From Hibiscus mutabilis (taxonomy: Eukaryota > Streptophyta > Magnoliopsida > Malvales > Malvaceae), in contig CM033715.1 of assembly GCA_019671005.1 (NCBI GenBank), forward strand, positions 2,108,001 to 2,172,000: a DNA stretch of 64,000 nucleotides. Direction: 5' to 3'. The notes beneath the pieces are model-generated. The model was not told the DNA's origin and searched no databases. It saw only the letters and a program-made list of their open reading frames with translations. A program made the translations under genes and the position numbers. This document shows, in pieces, positions 21,519-33,940 of the stretch. Each line of letters opens with the position of its first letter. Position 1 is the first letter of the stretch.

Positions 21519-22277
21519 GGTAAATTATAAAATTTCACTGCTCAATTTTCTTCTTATTCTTATTTTAATTATTAAAATTAAAAAATAATTTAATTATTGA
21601 ATTTTTAATTCGTTCCTATTATGATCATTCAAGCGTTAAATTAGAAATGAAAGGACGATATGATTATCATGTGTGCTGATGTAAACTACTTTTTATTGAT
21701 ATAACATGTCATCCACGTTTTTTTATTTTATATTCTTTTTCTAAAGATGAAAATCTTACACTTTCATCCCTTTTTACGCTGACATTAAAACTATTATTTT
21801 AGATGTCTTTTTCGAAGAACTCACTTCATCGTCTTCTACCATTCTATTAGTTTAAATTTTCTCAAAATCAGTTTAAATTTGATGAAATTCAACAAAAAAT
21901 TTAAAACTCTCAAAACCTCAAATCACTTTAACTTATAATATGTACCGTCCAATTAGTGTGAAATTAAAATATACATCTCACTTATACTTTCTTCACTTCC
22001 TCACCGATGAGAATTAGAAAAAGATTATCTATCATCGAGAAATTAAAAGTAATTCGAGACTAGGGTTTTTTTCACAAAAATGAATAAATTTTTGGGATCA
22101 GTGCATATTTTTTTTAAAAAAAGATAGATGTTCAGTCATAACATTGTTAAGTATTTAATAGTAGAGTGACTAAAATAAGAGAAAATCAAAAGTTTAATGA
22201 TTAAATTAAAAAAATTTAAACTTTATTAATCAAATAATAGTGAGAAGTAAATTGAGTTGTGAAATTTGTAATTTACC
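21519..22277. mobile_element. Foldback (MITE-like) element, 759 bp
   Basis: The ends are inverted repeats: GGTAAATTATAAAATTTCAC at the left and, reverse complemented, GGTAAATTACAAATTTCAC at the right, continuing as CTCAATTT on both sides. There is no coding capacity. The superfamily was not determined, and no target duplication could be fixed. Confidence 0.6.
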
Positions 22278-22326
22278 TTTTATTTTTTTAAAAACGAAAA
22301 AATAAATTACCTAGATTATTATAGGT

Positions 22327-22590
22327 AAAACTTTGATACACAGGGTATGTAAAATTAATTTTACACAAGCTTGTGTATTTACACTATAAAAACTCAAATC
22401 CTAAATTCCTAACCCTAAAAAACTAAACCCTTAACCTTAAACTCATACACTAAATTCTAAACACTAACCTTGAATTCTAAACCCTACAACCTAAACCCCT
22501 AAACCTTAAGCCCTAAACTAAAGCCTTAACCCCTAAAACTAAAAGGCACGTGTAAACTAAAGTTTTACACGGTTTGTGTATTAAAGTTTT
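22327..22590. mobile_element. MITE with telomere-like core, copy 1
   Basis: 264 bp, ending in the inverted repeat AAAACTTTGATACAC / GTGTATTAAAGTTTT. The core is a run of degenerate CCCTAAA heptamers. Copies 2 and 3 are at 33319-33546 and 33551-33820. Confidence 0.7.
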
Positions 22591-23613
22591 TTTCGATTAT
22601 TATTCCATTTCCCACAAGCATGACTAATTCACTTTAAAAACTAAAATCTTAAATCTTAATCCTAAAATCTTAAATCTTAACTCTAACTATAAAAACTTAA
22701 ATTCTAACCATAAATTCTAAACTAAACTCTCAAACTTTAAATTAGACTTGCTTAAATATTTTTTCACGATTAATAATTTTTTCATTATTTTGTTATCGTT
22801 TAATCATTAACAGCTTAATTAAAATACTGACACAGGACAAGTGTGTCTGATTTCGAAGGTGTAACATCACAAAATGGTGACTGAAACTCAATGGAGGGGG
22901 CTCAGGCGAGCTGTGGGGTAACGGGAGAGATAATTGGGGTTGTTTGAGTTACTGTGATGTGTAGGTGTGCGCATTTGATTGAATCAAATTAAAATATTTT
23001 GAGTTATTGTAGGTGTGAACATTTAATCTAATCGAATTAAAATATTTTGAGTTAGTCAAATTTACAAGTCTTATTTTATAACTCATATTTTATTTAAATT
23101 TCTTTAATCACTTCAAGTTGTTCGAGTTTCTGTTCAAATCTAATAGTAAGCGTTTATAATTTTAAGGTTACAAACATTTTGAGTTATATTCAAAATTTAT
23201 AAATATTTTTTGATTAAATAGTAAGATATTACATTCCGTGAACTCATATAATATGAGGTAAAATTAGCATCCTTAGCCACTAGGTCAATTAGTGGATCTC
23301 AAAATTTATAAATATTGTCATAACTCGGAATATAACGTGCTCGAAAGAAAAATGTGAAATTTAAAACATTTCAGTCCTTTCAACCTTCTAAACTCTTACA
23401 AGCATCTTAGTAACCAATATCAAAAGTTTCTTCCAAATCTCATTAAACTGGAAAAAGAAAATATAAAATACAGCGAAGGGTTGGAAGATTGTGGTATTGA
23501 GGGTAAGATCTTGTACTCTTCCCATCTTCCAATGAAAATACCCCGTCTTCAACAGGAATGAACTTGTTAAGGCAGCATCAAGAGCTGTACCAAGCCTGCT
23601 AAACGTTACGTGC
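22591..23613. other. Intergenic DNA and PECT1 3' flank
   Basis: 22620-22745 repeats AAATCTTAAATCTTAA-type words. 22970-23060 holds two diverged copies of AATTAAAATATTTTGAGTTA. The PECT1 3' UTR starts below 23614. No gene is seen. Confidence 0.5.
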
Positions 23614-26600
23614 CTACTCGCCTGCGACGTAAGTCTTCTCTTCGTAGTATTTCTTTTCACTCTCTGTTTTCTTGGCATTGCGTTTCTACATTGAAATTGA
23701 GCATCAAGATTAGAGGATAGATAAAACTTGATATATGCATGTATGGATACACACACTCATCCATACAATGCATCATAAATGTTAAAACGCCTGGAATTGT
23801 ACCGACAAATTAGATAACATGCTGGGGTTGAAACTAAGAAACCAGTAAATGTTGAGAAAAACACAAAAGCAACAACAATATTAGTGATCTCTTCTAATTG
23901 AAAATTATCAACAGAATGCGATTAATGTTACACGAACACTCCTTTCAATGCACGCCTTATGCAAAAAGTTTCAACAATATTCTAAAACCTATAATGCAAG
24001 TGTCGAGTAAGTAATTTTGTTCTGAAAGAATATGAACAACTGCCAATCAATTTGCACTTCTGCTTATGTATCAGACAATCAACTTGCATTTCTGGTTATG
24101 TAAGAGAACAAATTTAACAATAAATGTGAACTTCAAGAAAGTTTATGCAGTCAGTGCAAGTAGTACCATGTAAGCCTCATGATTGGCAACGATCCTTTGA
24201 GCTACAGAACTTGTGGTTAAACTTTTAGGGCTTTCAAGAAAACGGAAAATCCCCATTCTCTTCGGGACTGCATAAGGATCGGTTTCCCCCTGTATGAAGC
24301 AAAAATCAGCAATTCCCCTAAATCCATAGACACAAGGGGCCATGACAATGAAATAAATCCAAGGGAGGTCTGTAAACTTACAGGCAACAAAGTGTTGCTC
24401 TCAGCAACTGTCCCGTGCACAACAATAGAAATGTTGAAGGTTGTAATCTGTTCAATTAAAGAAATAGCCTCATAAGTCCTGACAGATATCCAATTTTAAA
24501 GAGTCAAAAACCAAATAGCACCAGCAGTAGTAGCAATAACGCAAATCGCCAATTGCATTACAAAAAAGCACAATAAGTTCACAACAAACAGAAAAAAAAT
24601 GATCCTTAAAAAAGAACAGCATTGTAAATATTTAATGGATAGACAAGCTTTAATGGTATCCAAACCCCTAAATCACTACCGAAACTAGCAACACTTAAAT
24701 CGTTAAGTGGTATGATGCAAGTATTTAGTGGATGGGCATGCTTTGACTATAAGAAGTTGTATTTATTCTTAAAAGGAATAAGAACTCACTCAATTTTACA
24801 TTATTGTTTCTAGAAGCATTTTTTTGTACAAAATTTGATAGAAAGGGTCATGATAATTAGGAATACATGAAACTAAAAATTATACCCCCCCCTCCTAATT
24901 AAACCAACACCCTTCACTTTTACTCGCCTCAAATGCCTAAAATAAAAATGGATGCCCATCACCGTGGCGTGAGTAAATCATGTAAAAACTCACCACCAAG
25001 AGACTATAAGCTTGTTGCGTATTTTTGTGCCACCACCAAGGTAATAATTAAGCTAAACTGATATTATTACAAAGAAACAGATACATAATCAAAGGGAAAT
25101 ACACTCTTATGCACAGATTAATCCATATATACTTATAGGCATAGCAATATAAAATTTAAAAGAAAATCACACCATATCCTTCGTAATTTCCCAAGGGGCA
25201 CCAATGATAACTTCATCAACAAAACGGCAAGCTAACACACTAAGACTACGCTCATGAACGTGCATAACTGGGTAGGGCATCCCCCTGTGCTCTCTGCATG
25301 CAAAGTAGACTCATAAGTTATTTCTTATAAACACTTTACTAAAGTAGGTAAATGTACAAGAGTGTATCTAATGTTAACTCTCAACCTTCTAAACTCAAAT
25401 GTTCCAACAAAACTTAAAAGGCATTAAAAAAGACAAAAGATAAGTCAAGCATAACATAAATAAAGTACCTCACAATATGGTCAGTATGGATACCAACTAG
25501 CAAAAAGTCTCCAAGCTGCTTTGCCTTCTTGAGGATCTAAGTAAACATAAGATATGGCTTAGGGGGGTGGACAACACTGAATGAGTTGCAAAAGTTTCAT
25601 TGTTCCAGATAAACAAATACCATGGAGCATAGATCAGTGGTTATAATTGATTCTTTTCAGTTCTTCATGTTTATGATGGTATATACCGTCTCTCATCTCT
25701 TTCACACAAACCCTCACCCAGCCCCCTCACCTAAAAAAAGAAAGAAAAAAACAATAAAAAAGGGGTGTTTCTCCTCTTCTCCTAACAATCAGAAATCATA
25801 ACCCCAGAAGTTAATATTTTTAATTTCTTCGGGCTTATTCAGTAGCCGCAGGAACATCTCATTCTCAGCATTTTAGTCCTCGTTCCTTACTCCGAACTTT
25901 TTTTTCCATTTCCAAAGATTAACTGCATATTTCTAGCAGTTACATCCAAGATTTTGTTCCAGTTTCTATTTTCTTTGTTGATCCTCAAGAGAATCACAAT
26001 GCTTCATAGGACTTTCCACGATAGATGGCCCATCACCTATATAGGATGTGGCCAATGCCGGTAGTTTAAGTTCATAACATTTCTTAAACACTAAACGCCG
26101 GTATTAATTAACCGACGAGTATATGAGCACATTTTCTGATCCTGATTCTGAATTTAAATATCAGCTAATTGAGGAGGAAGCACTAAATCACTTTCCTATT
26201 CAGGGCAACAGTATTTACAAATGAGAATCATTAACCTTTTCGCTGAAGAATCAGTCAGAAGATGTCTCCATCCAGATTAGCATGTTATAGATTTAGGAAA
26301 AGATTCTCAATACAACGTGTAATTCAATGTTACAACAATACACATCAGACGTTAAACTATTTGGACTAATCAGTTGCTTGATAGATTTGATGAAGAATAC
26401 TGCATTTCAACAAAGTAAACGGGCTTTCATAAGTAATCTGCCATTTGACGGTATGGGTTAACATTGCTTTTCCAATTGTACCCAACTTAGATCTTATATA
26501 TGTAATACTATTTCACTCGATGTTGGTGGACCTCTAAATCAAAAGAATGAAGAACAGAATTTAGCAGAAGCAAGATCTTCTATATCTGATGTAAAATTGT

Positions 26601-29600
26601 ATACTTTTTTTGAATTTGTAAAATTGTATACTTAATGAAATAATTTAGAACATCTGGCATTTTAATTGGTAATTATCTCCTCCATGGGTCCCTCCAACTT
26701 AAATATTCATTTGAATATCTCAAAAGTGCTAACCTAAATTATTAAATAGGTTCTGCATTATCACCCAGCTGCTGAACAGTACTTTGCTTGGCACTCTAGT
26801 TCAAATTCTGATAGAAAAAAGGATCCTCATTACAGGATAGGCATCTTACAGATTAATTATCATCAAGATTAAAGTTTCAGTTGGGTTATTAAATAGTCAC
26901 CGTAGTGCAATAACACCGGCTAGCTTCTCAGTTCATATATGCAGACATTGGTAGCCAAGCCAGATAAGAATAAGCAATGCTCAAAATTTGCAACAATGCA
27001 TATACAAAATGTGGATCTAGTTGAGTGCAATCACTAAATTTATACTATCAAAATAACATAAAAAAGAATAAAATCAGAAGTATCAAAGGGAATACCTCGA
27101 CATGCCCAGCATGAAAGAGATCAAATGCCCCATCAATGTATACAACGCGAGCATTTGGTGCAGGTCCCTGAGGAAAAACTGGATGAGACTGACATGCAAA
27201 GATAGCCACATATTCCGCACAAACAAACACTACAGATAAAGGGAGAAAGAAAGCAAATGAACGTGAACGCTCCACCTCCATCCATAACATCCCCCCCCCC
27301 CCCCTCCTCTCCACATCAGATAAAGAAGAAAATAGATCTTGAACTTTTTACAAGGAATTGTTGTAGGTTGCCATTGTGCTAGGGAATTCACTTAACACAG
27401 GATTTTAGGCCATTTGAAACAATATTATCAGTGAAATGAAAAAGAACAAAAAAAGAGAGAAAATGCACCAGATCGTCGATCCATATTATACTTCAAAGTT
27501 TCTCCAACGGATTTTGTTAGATCAACTTCCCAAAATTATCTTTCATGCAAAAGATATAATTTTATCCGGACTTTTACATTCATGATACTACAGAACAAAT
27601 TTCAATGAAACTAATGCAAGGGGATTATAAGCCAAAGGGGCAGTGAACCAGTTTGGTCATAAGAAGACAATATGGTCAATGGGTAGTTCAGCCAGCCTCA
27701 TATGAAGAAAGATGATAAAAGATCATCATTTAATATTATTGCCAGCTTCCAAAGGAAAGAAAGAATAAGCACTTCATATGCCGTTACCAAGTTAACTTGG
27801 AAAATCTAGTATAACTTGGCAAGCCTTGTATAATTTTTGTAATAGGATCGCCAAGCATTTTGAGGCTATAACTCTTTCTTGCTAACAAATTTTAAATATT
27901 GCACTCTTTATTCAGTGTTCACACTACCTAAAATTATAATTTCAAATCAAGATCTATATCAATGAGCAACTCTTGAAGAAACTTCAGGAGGATCCTTAAT
28001 ACGAAACTTAGTTTCTCTTCTTTTATATTCCACCAAAAGATAGCCGAATTGAAATTTTCACAATGCATTGATCATTCTTTCACCAAGTGTATAATTATAA
28101 ACATCGGAAAAACTGCATGTATTGGAAACACACACCACTCGACATTTTCAAATTGTAGAAATCTTTCATTCTTTCTCTTTTTCAGGCTGACAACTAGAGA
28201 AACCAAATAGTACCTTGCCATTTGAAAATTGCACAATCCGCTGAGATGTTGGCAGGAATTGGGAAATTTGACCCCTTTGAGACTGATGTTTTTCACCTAA
28301 ATCTTCATTTGAAAGTGTGCTAGTATTATCTCCACCCCCTTCAGTATCCTTTAGAGAAGAAAGTATTCTCCCTACGTACATATAATTAGTGAAATGATTA
28401 GAAATTATTGAAATTTACAGAAGCTGTAAATGAGAGGGGTTCCAACAACAGGAATCTTAAACACATCTCAAGAGAATTTTTATTACCAACAATATCCGTG
28501 CTGGAGACGCCTTCAGTGCGCTTAATCTGCTTGTAGCGGCCAGCTTTCTTTGCCAAGGCATAAGCGTCAGATCCATCAGGGAGGAGGCAAGGATCATCAC
28601 CATGTATTATATAGTCAATCTCATGCTCATTGAACAGACTGTTCATGAATTGCTCAGTAATTGCATAAGGAGCATTTGCTATTACTTGATCCACCCACTT
28701 TAATCCACTAACAAGTGCCAGCCTGGAGAGAACTTCAATGAGACCCACAGAACCAAAAACTAAAAATAACAAAAAAGCCCACTGACAGGAGCGAGTTGAC
28801 AAGCAAACCATCAAGGGGAAGACCAGAACAAAGATGAATTAAGTAGAAAGCGAAGAATTTTATCTCACAATATATACTAATTTCAATACAGCTAAATAGT
28901 TAGACGAAAAGATAATACTTCATGGTATCGTGTATACAGCCATCTAACCTACATGCTCTGAAAATGAAATGGCTGTACCAGATAACTAGCAGCCTCTGCA
29001 GTCCATGTTGTTCATTAACTAATGTAACATGAATAACAAAGTTCAATTCTAAAAGATATATATCTGTCACTATTTATTTGGCTTCTTAATTCTCATACTT
29101 TCAGAGTTAGATGAATAGACACATGCATGCATATGTACGTTAATACATGTACACACGCACACATTTATATATATATGTAAGTTATCCAAGAAGTGTTAGA
29201 GCTTGAGGGGGAATGTAAGTTGACGAGAAGTGTTAGAGTTTAATTTAGTATGTAATTAGAGTTCTAAGTCAGTAGTTTAGATTTATTAGATGTCTTATTT
29301 AAATTATGGATAAATATTATTTAAATTATAGATAAAAGTATAATTTTAGTTATATTAAAACTCTGTAATTGCCTATTTAAAGGCTCAGCTTATACACATT
29401 TGAACAAGAAGAATAAGAGAAAATACAGAGAAACACATTGTTCTCTGTTGAAAATATTATCTTTGTTCTATCGTTAAACTGTAGCTTTTCATATTTTATT
29501 GTTCATTGTTCACCGGCGTTCATCTTCTTCGGCCACCATGGCCCCTTTCTCACATGGTATCAGAGCCAACAACGATCTTGATATCGTCACCCTGATGTCA

Positions 29601-31455
29601 TCTCTAATCTGAAACAGATCGACGATCTAATTTTTCAGATGCACGTCGTTTTTCTTTTTTGCTGCTATCATTAGGCCACACTCGTTCCTTGGCTTCTCTC
29701 TCGTTGGAATCTTACATCTATGGTGAAATTTCTACTCTTTTAATTTTGCTATTTTGTTCTCTATTTAATGGTTCTATCTTAGCCAATCAAAAAGATATAT
29801 GAAAAGGTTATAGTTTAGCCTTAAAAACTATTTGGTTCTATCTTAGCCATCCATTGTAAAAGATAAGGAAAGGTTATAGTTTAGCCTTAAAAACTATCCA
29901 GTTCTATCTCTCACCATCAATTATAAAAGATAGGAGAAGAGGTTCTAGTTTAGCCTTAAAAACTAGATAATATTTTTTAAGGAATTCTACATCAAAGATC
30001 TAAACTGGAATTCTAGTTTGTGCAACTACCAGCTTGAAGGGAGTGTAGATTCCTGTGATCATTGTTGAATGGAAGCAGCTACTTAGTCCGTGAATGATGA
30101 GAAAAAGTGGAAGACATCTCAAAAGATGCAAAAATCGAAAAAGATCATCATCAGTGAGAGAAAAGTGGAAGACATCTACGGAGGGTGCAAAAACCAATAA
30201 CACAAAATAAAGTTGGTAGACATCTCAAGAATGATGCAGAAACCAGTAACATCGTTTGCAAATTTTCAACAATGGTTGTTCAAAGAACAACATGATTATG
30301 TCCTAGTTGTTTAACACAATGGCTCCCAAAAAAGGGGAGATTCTTTCTCTAAGAACAGCAGAAGAAATATGAAATATGAGTAGGGCGTCACATCCAAGAT
30401 CCAAGCTGGTGCTCTACTACGTTTGCTCACCAGCTTGAGGGGGAGTGTAAGTTATCCAAGAAGTGTTAGAGCTTGAGGGGGAATGTAAGTTGACGAGAAG
30501 TGTTAGAGTTTAATTTAGTATGTAATTAGAGTTTATTTCTAAGTCAGTAGTTTAGATTTATTAGATGTCTTATTTAAATTATAGATAAATATTATTTAAA
30601 TTATAGATAAAAGTATAATTTTAGTTATATTAAAACTCTGTAATTGCCTATTTAAAGGCTCAGCTTATACACATTTGAACAAGAAGAATAAGAGAAAATA
30701 CAGAGAAACACATTGTTCTCTGTTGAAAATATTATCTTTGTTCTATCGTTAAACTGTAGCTTTTCATATTTTATTGTTCATTGTTCACCGGCGTTCATCT
30801 TCTCCGGCCACCATGGCCCCTTTCTCACAATATAATCATTTTCCTCACTGTTTTCTTTCAATTAATATATTCTTTCACATACGAGGACATCACAGACTTC
30901 TGAGCTGTATTTGTCTTCAGGACTTCTAGTAATAAGCCAAGATATTGTGAATGCTTTCCATGTGATTGAACTTAAACACAGTTCAAGAAGATTCAAAACA
31001 GAGCTGTGGCTACATGGATAGAACAGAAATAGAGCAAGGCATAAATGAACAACAGATAATCAAATCAAAATACCAAATGAAAAAACAGAGTTGCATTAGT
31101 ACCTCTCTTCCATGGGCAGAACAGGAGGGCCTTTATTAGCAATAATCTCCTCATCACTTACAACACCTACCACCAACTCATCTCCCAAAACCTTAGCTTG
31201 CCTCAACGCATTGGCATGGCCATAATGCATGAGATCAAAGCACCCATCCATGTAAACCCGAATGCGCTTCTTCTCAGACTTCTTCTTCTGGAAGACTCCT
31301 GAATCTAACCAAACATATGGCAATGGGAAAAGTCCAATTCCACCGAAATAAGTGGTGGACAAACCAAGCAAGGCAACCGTTAGCATCAGACCACCAAACA
31401 GACGTGGACAGTAATACAACCCATCCCAAATCCAACTCTGACTCTCGTATTCCAT
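23614..31455 (-). CDS. PECT1: Ethanolamine-phosphate cytidylyltransferase (PECT1)
   Basis: Makes CDP-ethanolamine from CTP and phosphoethanolamine, the rate-setting Kennedy-pathway step for phosphatidylethanolamine; the plant enzyme is anchored to mitochondrial/ER outer membranes (family knowledge). Nine exons, all GT-AG and in frame: 31103-31455, 28487-28722, 28214-28371, 27096-27167, 25469-25536, 25173-25293, 24382-24447, 24167-24289, 23614-23685; total 422 aa, the usual length. Seen: an N-terminal hydrophobic helix (about 19-41), two nucleotidyltransferase domains with HYGH (77-80) and HAGH (268-271), RTEGVSSTDIVG closing domain 1 (about 186-197), LTTSSVAQRIV near 381-391, and tail YYEEKTYVAGE. 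The start MEYESQSW was chosen by family match; an in-frame ATG eight codons upstream (31479) is possible. Intron 1 (2.38 kb) hosts an LTR element. Confidence 0.95.
27291..27304. repeat. Poly-C tract of 14
   Basis: A homopolymer run in PECT1 intron 3, a likely site of length error or polymorphism. Confidence 0.9.
29176..29554 (+). repeat. 5' LTR of the non-autonomous element
   Basis: Contains an internal second copy of the polypurine-LTR junction about 33 bp from its start (GCTTGAGGGGGAATGTAAGT), shared with the 3' LTR. Confidence 0.9.
29770..29968 (+). repeat. Three-unit ~66-bp minisatellite inside the LTR element
   Basis: Units begin GTTCTATCT at about 29771, 29835 and 29901, and each ends TTTAGCCTTAAAAACTA. 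Short internal tandem repeats are common in non-autonomous LTR elements; a function is not known. Confidence 0.75.
30446..30829 (+). repeat. 3' LTR of the non-autonomous element
   Basis: Matches 29176-29554 apart from a five-base insertion (ATTTC-type, near 30532) and a few substitutions, pointing to a fairly recent insertion. Confidence 0.9.
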
Positions 31456-31479
31456 TGCCCTTCTCTCTTCAAAACTCAA

Positions 31480-33318
31480 TTACAGGAGACACGAAACCTA
31501 AAACAGAGCAATAACAACGTAACAATAAGAAGAAGAAGATTTACAATAAAGGAAATTTTACCAGACCTTTCAGACTAACTTTACACGAAAATTCATATGA
31601 ATAAAAAACAATCATATAAATTCAAAGAGAATCTGAAACTTGGAAAATACACAAATTTCTTATTTTCTGTGCCACTGGTCTTACATATTACTAAAATTTA
31701 GAAACATGCAAAAACGAACAAATCAGAAATATGAAGAAAACAGGAATTAAAGCTAGATTTTTTAAAAACAATACTTAAATTTGAATCCTACGCAAATTCC
31801 AAAAGCCAATTCATAAGAATTCTAGTTAAAATCTAGAAAATCTAATTGAGCTTGAGGACTGCAATCCTTAGGCGATGAAATTGAAAGATGTGGGAATTGG
31901 TAAGTGTACATGGTAGATCGAATCTTTTACCTTCGGTTTACTTTTGGCTTTCTTTAATTCCGGGTTCGTGTCTCCTTTCCCCTTCTCCTTTTTTGTTTTT
32001 TGATTCTTTTTCTTTCACCGGATTTGTCTCAACTATAACTCTCTATATTACATATTGTATTTTTTTATTGGTATGCCAAAAAATATCTCTAATATTTATT
32101 ATTTTTTAAAAATAATTAAATTATTAATGTTTTATTTTTAAGTTAAAATAATCTTTTTAAACCTACGTAACATTACACACTATGATAACAATATCATATA
32201 AATAAATATAATAACTTTACAGAAAAACACTTGAGTTAAAAAAATTTAAAAAACTATATAAAATATAAAATATTTTTTCTTTGACATATCAATTCTATTA
32301 AATAATTTTAAATTGTTTCGTCAGTTAATTAATAAATTTCATCCGTTGAGTGTTAACTTATTTTAAAAAATATATAGGTTAAAATAATAATTAAATCAAA
32401 TATTAAGGACATTTTTTGACATTATATTTTTTTATTATTAGATTAAAAATATTGGTTTAAATACGTCACAAGTCCCTCAAGGATTTTTAGAATTGATAAT
32501 TTGATCCTCACACTTTAATTGTGTGGCATTTATTCTCTAGAATTAATTTATGATTTGACTTTTAATTCATATGTATTGGCACGTTGAAACGTGATATACA
32601 TAAAGAAGATAAAATATTTCATGCGGTGGAGAATTTATTTTATATCAGCGGATTCATTTTAAAGTTTAAAATTTTAGTTTTTACTAGTTTGAACTGACAA
32701 AGAAAATATAATGGGCTTAACGTGACATTGTTGATTATTTTTTAAAATTAAAATTCAAAAGTAAGAAAAAAATAAAGATATACTCCGTATTAATTAACCC
32801 ACAATTTTTAATTTTTCTAAAACCTCCGACCCTAACTTCAAATTTTTAAATTTTTTCACTCTAACCACCAATTCAACCACCACCAATAACATGTGTCTTC
32901 ATCGGACCCCCTCTATTGAAAACTATATCATTTCGTTGTCAAAAGCTGCCAATTGTACTGTCGATTAACACCCAACAATGAAGAAAAAAAAGGTTAATTA
33001 GGTTCTCACCAACGAGTAGAGGATGGTGGATGTTAAACAGTGAGGTTCACGACACTCTAGGTGGTGAACGGTGAACTGCCGACTTCTGTGGATATTGAAT
33101 GGTGAAGAAGATGTGATTTGGGGGTTTGACTACAAGAAATTAAAACTTGGAGGTTTTAAATAAATTTAGATTTTTAAAAATTCACAAATTAAAAATATTA
33201 GAAAATAGGCTACGTGTTATGTTTTAATTGACTGCCTAAAATATAGTTCATGCACCTATCTGAAAAACGATATAGTCTGTGTATTTATTTGACTGTTAAG
33301 CCTTATTATTATTAGGGT
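31480..33318. other. PECT1 5' flank and intergenic DNA
   Basis: Positions 31480-32000 hold the PECT1 leader and promoter region. The rest is AT-rich, with a partial foldback-type repeat around 32455-32560 (AAGTCCCTCAAGGATTTTTAG). No gene is seen. Confidence 0.5.
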
Positions 33319-33546
33319 AAAACTTTAATATACGGGCTGTGTAAAACTAATTTTATATAAGCTTGTGTTTTTACCTTATAAAACACAAATTCTAAATTCC
33401 TAACTCTAACACCTTAAACCCTAAACTCTAAACATTGACCTTAAATTATAAACCCTACAATATAAACTCCTAAACTACAACACTATGCCCTAAAATTAAA
33501 AAGGCTCGTGTAAACTAAAGTTTACATGGACTGAGTATTAAAGTTT
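33319..33546. mobile_element. Telomere-like-core MITE, copy 2
   Basis: Starts AAAACTTTAATATAC, ends GAGTATTAAAGTTT, with a core of degenerate CCCTAAA words. It forms an inverted pair with copy 3. Confidence 0.65.
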
Positions 33547-33550
33547 GGAA

Positions 33551-33820
33551 AAAACTTTGATATACATGCCGTGTAAACTTTAGTTTACACGTGCCTTTTA
33601 GTTTTATGGGTTTGGGTTTTGGTTTAGAGTTTAAGGTTTAAGGGTTTAGGTTGTAGGGTTTAGAATTTAATATTAGTGTTTAGAATTTAGAGATTAGGGT
33701 TTACGGTGTGGGTTTAATTTTTTAAGGTTAGGGTTAAGAATTTAGAATTTAAGTTTTTATAGTGTAAATACACATGCTTGTGTAAAATTAATTTTACATA
33801 GCCTGTGTATCAAAGTTTTT
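33551..33820. mobile_element. Telomere-like-core MITE, copy 3 (inverted)
   Basis: Reverse-oriented copy four bases from copy 2: core reads TTTAGGG-type words, ends GTGTATCAAAGTTTTT. The pair makes a ~500-bp hairpin-capable structure just downstream of the glucanase gene. Confidence 0.65.
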
Positions 33821-33940
33821 CGTTATTATTGTTATTAAAGTTGATCAGATAAAGTAATTTTGAATTACACCTTCATAATTTCCAACCGTATTTGTCCATG
33901 TGATAGTTTGTATCGAAACATTTGGGATTTGCAGGCCACT

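Larger units (their letters stand above)
29171..30834 (+). mobile_element. Non-autonomous Copia-derived LTR element in PECT1 intron 1
   Basis: LTRs at 29176-29554 (379 bp) and 30446-30829 (384 bp) are nearly identical by eye and run TGTAAG...TCTCACA. The target duplication ATATA is at 29171-29175 and 30830-30834. The primer site TGGTATCAGAGCC (initiator Met type) starts at 29555, and the polypurine tract CTTGAGGGGGAG ends at 30445. The 891-bp interior has no gag or pol domain. Just before the polypurine tract (about 30399-30437) it still encodes a relic resembling the C-terminus of a Copia polyprotein. It lies antisense to PECT1, the orientation best tolerated in introns. Confidence 0.92.
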
